NCBI RefSeq assembly: GCF_040513375.1
Contig: NZ_JBEVTG010000002.1
Location: 620,001-684,000 of the forward strand
Length of the DNA stretch: 64,000 nucleotides
Origin: Flagellimonas_B algarum
Lineage (GTDB): Bacteria; Bacteroidota; Bacteroidia; Flavobacteriales; Flavobacteriaceae
Direction of reading: 5' to 3'
Part shown: in pieces, positions 42,380 to 50,742 of the stretch
Numbering within the stretch: position 1 is the stretch's first letter
Layout: each line of letters opens with the position of its first letter
Notes under the pieces: generated by a model
Told to the model about the DNA's origin: nothing
What the model saw: only the letters and a program-made list of their open reading frames with translations
The model's database searches: none
Position numbers and translations under genes: made by a program

Positions 42380-43237
42380 TCAGACGGCTTTTAGACTTAG
42401 ATCCAGGTTATGCACCGAATGGGTCAAAGCACCTGATGAGATGTAATCGACCCCACATTCGGCATACGCCCGTAAGGTCTGTTCGTTGATACCCCCGGAA
42501 GATTCGGTCAGGCATTGATCACCGATCAAAGCCACTGCCTTTCGCGTATCCTCATAATTGAAATTATCCAAAAGGATGCGGTATACCCCGCCTGAATTCA
42601 AGATTTCGGCCACTTCATCCAAATCGCGCGCCTCGACGATGATCTTAAGATCACGGCCGTTGCTTTGGAGGTAGTGCTTGGTCTTCTCGATCGCCTTGGC
42701 GATACCCCCAGCGAAATCGATATGGTTGTCTTTGAGCATGATCATGTCATAAAGCGCGAATCGATGGTTTTCACCACCTCCGATCCGAACGGCCCATTTT
42801 TCCAACGCCCTGATACCAGGGGTTGTCTTTCGGGTATCTAAAATCTTGGTGTTCGTACCTTCAAGCAAGTCGGCGTAGTATCGGGCTTTGGTGGCGATCG
42901 CGCTCATACGCTGCATGGCATTCAACACCAAACGTTCGGCTTTTAGGATACTTTGAGAACTGCCACTAACGTAAAAGGCAATATCGCCATGGTCGACGCG
43001 TGCACCATCTTCCAGCAACACCTCGATCTCAAGCCCGGGATCTACATAGGCGAATACCTTTTCGGCGAAACCCACTCCTGCTAGTATACCGCTGTCTTTT
43101 ACCAGAAGCTTGGCCTTTCCTTTTGCCGTTGAAGGAATACAGGCCAAAGAACTATGATCTCCATCGCCTACATCTTCCCGAATGGCATTGGCAATGATCA
43201 ATTCGATTTCATGCTGGAATTGCTGTTCGCTTATCAT
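42380..43237 (-). CDS. nadC: NadC, quinolinate phosphoribosyltransferase (decarboxylating)
   Basis: NadC converts quinolinate and PRPP to nicotinate mononucleotide in de novo NAD synthesis. The 285-residue sequence shows the family pattern: DVGDGDHSSLACIP, ERLVLNAMQRMSAIATKARY, ILDTRKTTPGIRALEKWAV, and GGGENHRFALYDMIMLKDNH, then ILLDNFNYEDTRKAV and ESSGGINEQTLRAYAECGVDYIS-type residues. It is divergent from rlmH across 84 bp and heads the operon that runs to priA. Confidence 0.97.
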   Translation of the reverse strand: MISEQQFQHEIELIIANAIREDVGDGDHSSLACIPSTAKGKAKLLVKDSGILAGVGFAEKVFAYVDPGLEIEVLLEDGARVDHGDIAFYVSGSSQSILKAERLVLNAMQRMSAIATKARYYADLLEGTNTKILDTRKTTPGIRALEKWAVRIGGGENHRFALYDMIMLKDNHIDFAGGIAKAIEKTKHYLQSNGRDLKIIVEARDLDEVAEILNSGGVYRILLDNFNYEDTRKAVALIGDQCLTESSGGINEQTLRAYAECGVDYISSGALTHSVHNLDLSLKAV

Positions 43238-43321
43238 AAACCCATCGCAGTTTGGGCTAAATTAAGAAATCGTGGGTTAGCGCTACCGGCGATTCGTTAA
43301 ATTTGGTCCTTTCTAACGATT

Positions 43322-43795
43322 ATGCGAATTACCCTTTTGTGCATCGGGGCTACGGACAAGGCCGAATTGAAATCCCTCATCGCTTTTTATGGAAAACGAT
43401 TGGGGCATTACGTCAAATACGACCTCATGGAGCTGCCCGATATCAAAAACACCAAAAACCTGAGTGAAAACCAACAAAAAGAGAAAGAAGCCGAATTGCT
43501 CCTTAAGGCCATCGATCCGACCGACCACATTGTGTTGTTGGATGAACACGGCACTTCACATAGTTCAGTCGGTTTCTCGACCTTTTTGCAAAAACATATG
43601 AACAGTGGCAAAAAACGTCTGGTATTCATCATCGGGGGTCCCTACGGGTTTTCTGAGCAGATCGTAACCCGTGCACAGCAGAAACTGAGCCTTTCGGCCA
43701 TGACCTTCTCGCATCAAATGGTGCGGCTGTTCTTCGTTGAACAGCTGTATCGGGCTTTTACGATCCTAAAGAACGAACCCTATCATCATCGGTAA
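43322..43795 (+). CDS. rlmH: RlmH, 23S rRNA (pseudouridine1915-N3)-methyltransferase
   Basis: RlmH methylates pseudouridine 1915 in helix 69 of 23S rRNA on assembled 70S ribosomes. The 157-residue SPOUT protein has LLDEHGTSHSSVGFSTFLQ, VFIIGGPYGFSEQIV and the C-terminal LSAMTFSHQMVRLFFVEQLY with YRAFTILKNEPYHH. Length agrees with the family (155). The last 38 bp overlap the 3' end of the sensor-like gene on the minus strand; the conserved C-terminal motif lies in this overlap, so the other frame is held by it. Confidence 0.97.
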   Translation: MRITLLCIGATDKAELKSLIAFYGKRLGHYVKYDLMELPDIKNTKNLSENQQKEKEAELLLKAIDPTDHIVLLDEHGTSHSSVGFSTFLQKHMNSGKKRLVFIIGGPYGFSEQIVTRAQQKLSLSAMTFSHQMVRLFFVEQLYRAFTILKNEPYHHR

Positions 43796-44690
43796 TTTCC
43801 TCAGAGGGCATCAATTGGTACTTCTCTAAGAAGTCTTCCACTTTTTTGATGACCATGTGATGGGCCATGGCAACGTTTTGATCGTTGTTCTTGATGGCCT
43901 TGACCATCTTATCCGAAACCTCGCCGAGCTGATCCAGTTCTTCTGCAATGAATTTATAGATTTCCGCTTGACGCTCTGGTTTTTTCTCTGCTTTGAGCAC
44001 ATACTGCAAGTCACGGATGTTCTTCATGTGCGAACCAAAGACATGGGATTGGTGCCAGGCGATTTCGGCAAGTTTCTTTTTTTGGTTCATGATACGGCTG
44101 ATGATCGGGTTGACGATGAAGAAGATTTCAAATAGTACGATCAATACCGAGAATATCGCCAATTCCATTTCGATGATGCGCATCGCCTTGATGTCCTCTT
44201 CCGATTTCTTCTGGAACTGCAAAACGATCGTGTCCATGATGGCCAAGAACCGATCCGCCCGATAGCGGATATCGTTGAACGAAATACCGTCGATCTGCTG
44301 CACATCGCCCAAGTTTGAATTGAACCAATCGACATGGGGCTGCAACCGTCGGAAATTGGTCATGATTTCTTCATTCGCCAATGCGGGAATCCCCAAGGAT
44401 TCACTCCCATTTTGCAGTATGCCGTTCATTTGGTACAGTTTGTTCAAACTAAGTTTCAACTCCGCGAAGTCACAATTGTGATAGCGACATGAATACACCT
44501 CGTTCAACAAACGTTGGCTGAGCATGCGTTGCCGCCCCGCCAAGTTGACTACCATGGCCGTCGCCCGCTGTTTGCTCAGCGAGTATTGTATAATCGATTG
44601 GATGGCAATGGTCAAGACGATGATCGAAACGACCAAAAGATAATATGCCCGGAACCCCTTCCTACCGATTTCGAATTTTCCAATTTTCAA
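43758..44690 (-). CDS. Membrane sensor protein with PilJ-type N-domain and histidine-kinase-like dimerisation helix, no ATPase domain
   Basis: The 310-residue protein has membrane helices at about 15-35 and 178-196 with a periplasmic helical sensor between. NLAGRQRMLSQRLLNEVY (49-66) is the signature of the type IV pili methyl-accepting transducer N-domain, known for nitrate/NO-type sensing relatives. After helix two comes AEIAWHQSHVFGSHMKNI with His216 placed as in flavobacterial histidine kinases (QSH), but no HATPase domain follows; the protein ends about 95 residues later. The start codon seems to be TTG (44690), since the next Met lies beyond the first helix. The 3' end overlaps rlmH by 38 bp. 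It may be a phosphorelay or scaffold protein, or a decayed kinase. Confidence 0.72.
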   Translation of the reverse strand: MKIGKFEIGRKGFRAYYLLVVSIIVLTIAIQSIIQYSLSKQRATAMVVNLAGRQRMLSQRLLNEVYSCRYHNCDFAELKLSLNKLYQMNGILQNGSESLGIPALANEEIMTNFRRLQPHVDWFNSNLGDVQQIDGISFNDIRYRADRFLAIMDTIVLQFQKKSEEDIKAMRIIEMELAIFSVLIVLFEIFFIVNPIISRIMNQKKKLAEIAWHQSHVFGSHMKNIRDLQYVLKAEKKPERQAEIYKFIAEELDQLGEVSDKMVKAIKNNDQNVAMAHHMVIKKVEDFLEKYQLMPSEEITDDDRVRSLGS

Positions 44691-44808
44691 TGGTTGCGTT
44701 TTTTATAAGAATTTACGCACAATTTAAATTGAAAATGCCTTAAAAAACCAAAAATGTTGTGAACGGCCGCAATATGCGGGTGAAAGCCGGATTGCTGCGA
44801 AAAGAACG

Positions 44809-46701
44809 CTAATAAAGTACCCTGAACTTAATGGTATGTTCTACCTCTCTCAAGGCTTTGACCACTTCTTTATTATACTCCTTATCCAAATCGGATATCA
44901 CATATCCTACCTCTGGATCAGTCGAAAGGTATTGACCCGTGATGTTCATCTCGTACTTGGCCAGCACTTCATTGATCTTCGCCATAACCCCTGGTACGTT
45001 TTTATGGATATGTAAAAAGCGGTGGGCATTGTTTTGTTTCGGTAGGCGGATATTCGGAAAGTTCACCGCGTCGACGGTATTGCCCGAATTGATGTAATCC
45101 ATGATCTTATTGGGTACGAAATCAGCGATATCTTGTTGGGCCTCTTGGGTGCTGCCCCCGACGTGCGGGGTCAGGATGACGTTTTCGAGCCCTTGTAGTT
45201 CGGTCACGAAGTCTCCATTACTTCTGGGCTCCGTCGGATAAACGTCAATGGCAGCGCCCCCTAATTTCTTGCTTTTCAAGGCTGCAACCAAGGCTTCGAT
45301 ATCGACAACGAACCCCCGCGAAAGGTTGATCAACATGGCCCCATCGCGCATCTGGGCCAACTCGCGCTCGCCCATAAAGTTTTGATTGGCCTTATTGTCA
45401 TCGATATGCAGGGTTACCACATCACTGACCGATAGCAGGTCTTCGAGCGTATTGCATTTGATGGCATTTCCCAAGGCCAATTGATCGGCAACGTCATAAT
45501 AATACACCCGCATTCCGATCGCTTCGGCCAAAACCGAAAGTTGCTTACCGATATTGCCATAGCCGACGATGCCCAAATTCTTTCCTCTGACTTCATTGGA
45601 ATTCAACGCGGTTTTGAACCATTTTCCGGCATGCATCTCAGCGCTGCGAGTGACCACGTTACGCATCAACATGATGATTTGCCCAATGGCCAATTCGACC
45701 ACTGAACGGGTATTGCTATAAGGCGCATTGAAGACGACGACCCCTTTCTTTTTAGCGGCTTCCAAATTAATTTGGGTGGTTCCGATACAAAACGCACCGA
45801 CGACCAATAACCTGTCAGCAGCCTCCAACACCTTTTGGGTCACTTGGGTTTTCGAGCGGATGCCCAACACATGCACCCCTTTGATGCGTTCGATCAGTTC
45901 CTCTTCGGGCAGGCTATGCTTGATCAGTTCGACCGAAAATCCATCGGCCGAAAGGTTCTCAAAAGCGTTTACATGTACGTTCTCGAGCAATAGGATCTTG
46001 ATCCGGTTCTTGGGATAGGATATTTTTCTTGGTAAATCGTTCACGAATAAAAATTCATTCAGGTTAGGTGCCACGTGATCTGCATTGTTCGTGGCTTTTT
46101 CACGGTGTACGTTCTCGGTGTAGGCGAAGAACTTATCGGCAATACCGGCTTCGCGCATGACATAATCACTATAGCCGTCGCCGATGACCTGGACTTCACC
46201 TTCCAAATTCAGGTTCTTCAGGCATTCGATTTTCCCGTTGTGGGAAGATAAGACATTGTCTTCATCAAAACCGACGATATTCCCGTCGCCATCAAAAGTG
46301 AAGGTATTGGCATAAACCCGATCGGCCGGTATGTTGTAGTCAGCCACAATGGGGTCGATGAATTCTTTGAAACCACAAGAGATGACGTAGATATCCTCCC
46401 CGTATTTTCCGAAAAACTCCTTGTTCTCTTCGATCGACTTTGAAATTTTCTGCCGCAGTTCCTCCACAAGGGGTTGTAGGTGGTCTTTGTGTGCTTTGAG
46501 CAAACGGATCCGACGTTCCAACGATTCGGTAAACGAAATATCACCATCGATACCTAAATTGGTGATCCTTTGGATTTCGTCGAGCACCTCCTTTTTTTTA
46601 GGATTGTCTTGCAGGGTCATTTCGGCCAATACGTCCAAAGCCTCGACACGGGTCAAGGTGCTGTCAAAATCGAAAACGTATTTGCGGGTAGTTGCTACCA
46701 T
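44809..46701 (-). CDS. serA: SerB-SerA fusion: phosphoserine phosphatase and D-3-phosphoglycerate dehydrogenase
   Basis: The 630-residue protein joins the first and last enzymes of serine synthesis. The N-terminal HAD phosphatase domain (1-215) has VFDFDSTLTR with D11 and D13, Lys157 and GDGYSD (174-179). The C-terminal dehydrogenase (about 233-550) has the NAD fingerprint GIVGYGNIGK (377-386), the INLSRG block with catalytic Arg, and HVGGST with the catalytic His, followed by an ACT domain (about 555-630) for likely feedback by serine. The fusion occurs in other Bacteroidota. The middle enzyme SerC is not in the window. It is monocistronic with 118 bp and 145 bp of gene-free flanks; a small hairpin (46797-46812) lies upstream. 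Confidence 0.93.
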   Translation of the reverse strand: MVATTRKYVFDFDSTLTRVEALDVLAEMTLQDNPKKKEVLDEIQRITNLGIDGDISFTESLERRIRLLKAHKDHLQPLVEELRQKISKSIEENKEFFGKYGEDIYVISCGFKEFIDPIVADYNIPADRVYANTFTFDGDGNIVGFDEDNVLSSHNGKIECLKNLNLEGEVQVIGDGYSDYVMREAGIADKFFAYTENVHREKATNNADHVAPNLNEFLFVNDLPRKISYPKNRIKILLLENVHVNAFENLSADGFSVELIKHSLPEEELIERIKGVHVLGIRSKTQVTQKVLEAADRLLVVGAFCIGTTQINLEAAKKKGVVVFNAPYSNTRSVVELAIGQIIMLMRNVVTRSAEMHAGKWFKTALNSNEVRGKNLGIVGYGNIGKQLSVLAEAIGMRVYYYDVADQLALGNAIKCNTLEDLLSVSDVVTLHIDDNKANQNFMGERELAQMRDGAMLINLSRGFVVDIEALVAALKSKKLGGAAIDVYPTEPRSNGDFVTELQGLENVILTPHVGGSTQEAQQDIADFVPNKIMDYINSGNTVDAVNFPNIRLPKQNNAHRFLHIHKNVPGVMAKINEVLAKYEMNITGQYLSTDPEVGYVISDLDKEYNKEVVKALREVEHTIKFRVLY

Positions 46702-46846
46702 TGCTCAAAAAATTTAAGCCATAAAAGTAAAAATTTATCCTACTAGCGCACTAGATGTTTGAAAAAAAGAACTTGCATGTAGTAGTTGGGCATATTCGTT
46801 GAAAAATCAACGGAACATCCTAGTGAAAATTAAGAATCCGATAATT

Positions 46847-47299
46847 TTAGAACCAACGCCGAACGGCCTTGCAATAGGTGCGATAGGGTTTACCGAAAAG
46901 TCGCAATAGAACTTCCTCTTCCTTCTTGATCTGAAAATGGTTCATGTAGTATACAAAACCTGCCGCTATCAAGGTGTTAAAGGCATTGCCCAATCGCAGT
47001 CCCCAAACGATCAACAGCACCAACATTGCCAAATACATGGGGTTACGCGTAAAGCGATAAATACCGGTGGTCACCAAGGTACTGGCTTTTTCGGGGTCTA
47101 AGGGATCCGTGGTGGTCTTGTGCCGCGAAAACTGGAACAAAGCCGAAGCCATGATCAATAGCGCCACCCCCATCAAGAAGAGGGTCAAGGGGCGCCGACC
47201 GAAGAAATCGAATTCCCCCACAGGCAATACCCGGTCTAAGAGGTACATCAACAGCCCGAACAACACCATGACCAAAGGAGGGATAATACGCAATTTCAT
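46847..47299 (-). CDS. Isoprenylcysteine carboxylmethyltransferase (ICMT/PEMT) family protein
   Basis: The 150-residue membrane protein has four predicted helices and the family core TGIYRFTRNPMYLAMLVLLI, with the R-x-P-x-Y SAM-binding pattern, and a C-terminal EEEVLLRLFGKPYRTYCKAV with the conserved E and Y/C residues. Bacterial members are membrane-bound methyltransferases of mostly unknown substrate. It is divergent from rdgB across 44 bp. No prenylated-protein pathway is seen nearby. Confidence 0.88.
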   Translation of the reverse strand: MKLRIIPPLVMVLFGLLMYLLDRVLPVGEFDFFGRRPLTLFLMGVALLIMASALFQFSRHKTTTDPLDPEKASTLVTTGIYRFTRNPMYLAMLVLLIVWGLRLGNAFNTLIAAGFVYYMNHFQIKKEEEVLLRLFGKPYRTYCKAVRRWF

Positions 47300-47343
47300 C
47301 AGTGCTAAAATACTACTTTAGCGATCAACAAAATCCGTGTTCC

Positions 47344-47931
47344 ATGAAATTGGTTTTCGCCACGCACAACCAGAACAAATTCGAAGAAGTCAAGCGGTTA
47401 CTCCCGCCGGGCATCGAACTGCAATCGCTCGACCACATCGGTTGTCACGAAGAAATCGCCGAAACCGGGAGCACCCTGGCCGAAAACGCCCGAATCAAGG
47501 CCGATCATGTCACCCAACATTACGGTATGGCCTGCTTTTCAGATGACACCGGTTTATTGGTCGACACCCTCGATGGGGCACCCGGGGTGTACTCGGCCCG
47601 ATATGCAGGACAGGAAAAAGACGCTGGGGCGAACATGGCCAAATTACTTGATGAACTAGAAGGTAAAGCTGATCGGAGTGCCCGCTTCGAAACGGCCATT
47701 GCTTTGAATATCCACAACAGGTCGTATTTGTTCGTCGGACAGGTACAGGGCCGAATCACCATAGACAAACACGGAGACCAGGGTTTTGGATACGACCCCA
47801 TATTCATGCCCGACGGGTTCGACCGCACTTTCGCCGAACTCAGTATGGATGAAAAGAACCGCATCAGCCACCGCGGAAAAGCCATTGGGAAACTGATCGC
47901 ATTTTTAAGCGAATTGGACCTAGGCCAATGA
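47344..47931 (+). CDS. rdgB: RdgB/HAM1, non-canonical purine NTP pyrophosphatase
   Basis: RdgB removes dITP, ITP and XTP from the nucleotide pool by pyrophosphorolysis to monophosphates. The 195-residue sequence starts MKLVFATHNQNKFEEVKRLL, has TLAENARIKADHV, CFSDDTGLLVDTLDGAPGVYSARYAG, and GQVQGRI with GFGYDPIFMP and LSMDEKNRISHRGKA. The open frame starts 14 codons earlier; ATG 47344 gives the family N-terminus. TACTTTAG lies within the 44-bp divergent spacer as a weak -7 candidate. Confidence 0.97.
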   Translation: MKLVFATHNQNKFEEVKRLLPPGIELQSLDHIGCHEEIAETGSTLAENARIKADHVTQHYGMACFSDDTGLLVDTLDGAPGVYSARYAGQEKDAGANMAKLLDELEGKADRSARFETAIALNIHNRSYLFVGQVQGRITIDKHGDQGFGYDPIFMPDGFDRTFAELSMDEKNRISHRGKAIGKLIAFLSELDLGQ

Positions 47932-47969
47932 ATTATCGGGCAAAACTGTGCCAGTCAGTAAAATAGCAG

Positions 47970-47977
47970 TACCTTTG
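47970..47977 (+). promoter_or_regulatory. -7 element (TACCTTTG) for the DEAD-box helicase
   Basis: An exact TAnnTTTG match 103 bp before the helicase ATG, implying a leader of nearly 100 nt. Confidence 0.62.
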
Positions 47978-48079
47978 CCGCCGAATTAAGCCGCCGGTAT
48001 GGCAGGTGTTGCGCTGTGCAGTCGTTAGGTTGAAATCCTCGCACTATGTAACACACCTATTTGCGAAAAAACAACCGTA
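47978..48079 (+). promoter_or_regulatory. Structured 5' leader of the DEAD-box helicase mRNA
   Basis: The leader can fold: AGGTGTT (48004-48010) pairs with AACACACCT (48050-48058) around an inner hairpin built from AGT/ACT and AGG/CCT (48020-48045, loop TTGAAAT). CCGCCG repeats lie at the start. A long, foldable leader fits cold-shock or self-regulated RNA helicase mRNAs; no known riboswitch class is recognised. Confidence 0.35.
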
Positions 48080-49822
48080 ATGACAGCATTTGAAAAATTA
48101 GGGCTCCAAGAGTCCCTTTTGTCGGCTATTGCCGATATGGGTTTTGAAACCCCTTCCGAAGTACAGGAAAAAGCCATTCCCATTCTTTTGGAAAGTGAAA
48201 CTGATTTGGTCGCCTTGGCACAGACCGGAACGGGAAAAACAGCCGCCTTCGGCTTTCCGTTGATCCAAAAAATACAGGTCGAAAGCCGTACCACACAAGG
48301 GTTGATCCTTTCCCCTACCCGCGAACTTTGTTTGCAGATCACTAATGAGTTACAATCGTATTCGAAATACGAGAAAGGACTGAATGTCGTGGCCATTTAT
48401 GGTGGGGCAAGCATTACCGAACAGGCGAAACAGATCAAGAAAGGGGCGCAGATCGTCGTGGCCACCCCAGGCCGTATGAAAGACATGATCAAACGGGGTA
48501 TCGTCGATATCTCGAAAATCGACTACTGCATTCTCGACGAGGCGGATGAGATGCTTAACATGGGCTTCTATGAAGACATCAAGGATATTCTTTCGAATAC
48601 CCCTGAAGAGAAATCAACCTGGTTGTTCTCGGCCACCATGCCGAAGGAAGTAGCCACCATCGCCAAGAAATTCATGCACCAACCCCAAGAAATTACAGTC
48701 GGTGCGAAAAATGCGGGGGCGACAACCGTGCAGCATGAATATTATTTGGTCGGAGGCCGGGATCGGTATGCCGCCTTGAAGCGATTGGCCGATGCCAATC
48801 CGGGAATTTTCTCCGTGGTGTTCTGCCGTACCAAACGGGATACGCAACGTGTCGCTGAAAAACTCATCGAAGACGGGTACAACGCCGGGGCATTGCATGG
48901 CGATTTAAGCCAGAACCAGCGTGATTTAGTGATGAACGCCTTCCGAAAAAAACAAGTGCAGATGTTGGTTGCCACCGATGTGGCGGCCCGGGGTATCGAT
49001 GTCGACGATATCACCCACGTAATCAACTACCAGTTGCCCGATGAGATCGAAACCTATACCCACCGAAGCGGACGAACCGGCCGTGCAGGAAAATCGGGGA
49101 TTTCGATGGTCATCGTTACGCGTAGTGAATTGCGTAAGATCAAAGCCGTCGAAAAGATCATCAAGCAGTCGTTTATCGAAAAGAAAATCCCCACCGGCAT
49201 CGAAATCTGTGAAATACAGCTGTACCATTTGGCCAATAAAATCAAAGACACCGAAGTCAACGACGAGATTGAAGGGTATCTACCGGCCATTCACGATGTA
49301 TTGAACGGCGTGGATCGCGAAGAGCTTATTAAGAAAATCGTCTCGGTCGAATTTACCCGCTTTTTCTCTTACTACAGCAAGACCCGCGACCTCAACCAAA
49401 ACGAAGAGCGCAAAGAAAGGCGTGAAAAGGGTGACAGCGGTTCTCATGAAGCCAGTGACGGATCGGTCCGGTATTTCATCAATGTCGGCGAACGCGATGG
49501 TTTTGATTGGATGTCGTTGAAAGACTTTTTAAGGGATGCCCTTGGTTTGGACAAAGACGATATCTACAAAGTAGACACCAAAGACTCGTTCTCCTTTTTC
49601 AATACGGATGGGAAACTGACCCCACTGGTCATGGAAACCTTTACGGATTTCAAAGTCGACGGTCGGTTCATCAATGTCGAAGTATCGAAAAATCCGGGAC
49701 GCAGTGGCGGAAAACGGAAACGCGACCGTTTTCGTGGAGGCCGTAAACCAAAAGGATCTTTCGGCGGACCTAAAAAAGGCGGTGGAGGGCATCGTGGCAA
49801 GCGCAACAAAGGCTTCGTTTAG
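48080..49822 (+). CDS. DEAD-box RNA helicase with DbpA-type RNA-binding domain
   Basis: The 580-residue ATP-dependent RNA helicase has the Q motif, Walker A AQTGTGKT (47-54), DEAD (153-156), SATMP, and HRSGRTGRAGKSG. A DbpA-like RNA-binding domain follows at about 455-530 (VRYFINVGERDGFDWMSLKD) and a basic, glycine-rich tail (GGRKPKGSFGGPKKGGGGHR). This layout matches CsdA/DeaD-type proteins involved in ribosome assembly and cold growth. Preceded by a 100-nt structured leader. Last codons lie 73 bp before the next gene. Confidence 0.95.
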   Translation: MTAFEKLGLQESLLSAIADMGFETPSEVQEKAIPILLESETDLVALAQTGTGKTAAFGFPLIQKIQVESRTTQGLILSPTRELCLQITNELQSYSKYEKGLNVVAIYGGASITEQAKQIKKGAQIVVATPGRMKDMIKRGIVDISKIDYCILDEADEMLNMGFYEDIKDILSNTPEEKSTWLFSATMPKEVATIAKKFMHQPQEITVGAKNAGATTVQHEYYLVGGRDRYAALKRLADANPGIFSVVFCRTKRDTQRVAEKLIEDGYNAGALHGDLSQNQRDLVMNAFRKKQVQMLVATDVAARGIDVDDITHVINYQLPDEIETYTHRSGRTGRAGKSGISMVIVTRSELRKIKAVEKIIKQSFIEKKIPTGIEICEIQLYHLANKIKDTEVNDEIEGYLPAIHDVLNGVDREELIKKIVSVEFTRFFSYYSKTRDLNQNEERKERREKGDSGSHEASDGSVRYFINVGERDGFDWMSLKDFLRDALGLDKDDIYKVDTKDSFSFFNTDGKLTPLVMETFTDFKVDGRFINVEVSKNPGRSGGKRKRDRFRGGRKPKGSFGGPKKGGGGHRGKRNKGFV

Positions 49823-49895
49823 TTAATTGCGTCTTAAAAAGCTGCGCAAACCGGCAGATTTTGTTTGTTTTGTACCTTAGTGTTCAAATTGCTGC

Positions 49896-50666
49896 ATGAA
49901 GAAACTTTTACCCCTTGCCTTTTTCTTGGTTTTCGTTCTTGCCAAAGCGCAAGAGGCCGAACTACCTTCACAAGAACTTACGGCGACCGTGGTAAACGCG
50001 CAGACCGAATTTCCGTTGGAAAGCGTACACATCATCAACTTGAACAAGGTCATCGGTGCAATTACCAATCCCAATGGTAAGTTCACCATCAACGCTTCGG
50101 TCAATGACACCTTGTACCTGACTTTTTTAGGTTTTAAATCACAAAAAGTACGGGTGACGAACGACATGTTCAAATTCGAGGATACTAAAATCGCCATGAC
50201 CGAATTGGCCTATGCCTTGGAAGAGGTTATCGTTCGCCCCTATCAACTGACGGGCTATCTTGAAATCGATGTCAAGAACCTTCCGGTCAATAACGCCTAT
50301 CAATACAGCATCTCTGGTCTGAACAAAAGTTATGAAGCAGGAAACAAAAATCCAAGTGCCGTAACCAAAGTGCTCGGGGCGATCCTTAATCCGGCCGATT
50401 TGTTGCGCAATCTGTTCGGTAAAAAACCCAAGCAAATGCGCAAGCTCCGTCAAATGAAGGAGGATGATGAAATCCGCAACCTGTTGGCTTCCAAGTTCGA
50501 TCGCGAAACCCTAACCCAATTGCTTCAGATCGAGAAAGTCGATATCGAGGATATCCTGAACAACTGCAGCTATTCCAAGTCCTTCATCCAAAATGCCAAC
50601 GACCTGCAGATCCTTGATGCCATTAGCAGCTGCTACGAGGAGTACAAGGTCTTGAACCGAGGCTAG
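49896..50666 (+). CDS. Exported carboxypeptidase-regulatory-like domain protein
   Basis: The 256-residue protein has a signal peptide (cleavage near KAQ, residue 19) and one carboxypeptidase-regulatory-like beta domain (about 28-100: VVNAQTEFPLESVHIINLNK and TLYLTFLGFKSQKVRV), the type that precedes TonB receptors, but here no receptor follows. The C-terminal 150 residues are helical and basic (FGKKPKQMRKLRQMK). Free-standing proteins of this kind are common in Flavobacteriaceae and are of unknown function. TACCTTAG occurs 16 bp before the start, the same word as upstream of the MscS gene. Confidence 0.82.
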   Translation: MKKLLPLAFFLVFVLAKAQEAELPSQELTATVVNAQTEFPLESVHIINLNKVIGAITNPNGKFTINASVNDTLYLTFLGFKSQKVRVTNDMFKFEDTKIAMTELAYALEEVIVRPYQLTGYLEIDVKNLPVNNAYQYSISGLNKSYEAGNKNPSAVTKVLGAILNPADLLRNLFGKKPKQMRKLRQMKEDDEIRNLLASKFDRETLTQLLQIEKVDIEDILNNCSYSKSFIQNANDLQILDAISSCYEEYKVLNRG

Positions 50667-50742
50667 TCTTTTACCTTCTTCCGGTCCAAATAAATTTTAG
50701 ATTTCGGGCAGCATTTTATAGTTTTAGGCAAATTCCTCAATA

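Noticed and set aside
46797..46812. Hairpin CGTTGA/TCAACG as terminator after the ICMT-like gene
   Set aside because: The stem is only six base pairs and has no T-tract on either strand.
48026..48046. A T-loop-like stretch (AGGTTGAAATCCT) suggesting a tRNA before the helicase gene
   Set aside because: The loop lacks TTC-R-A, no acceptor stem or anticodon arm of right geometry surrounds it, and the stretch fits better in the helicase leader fold.
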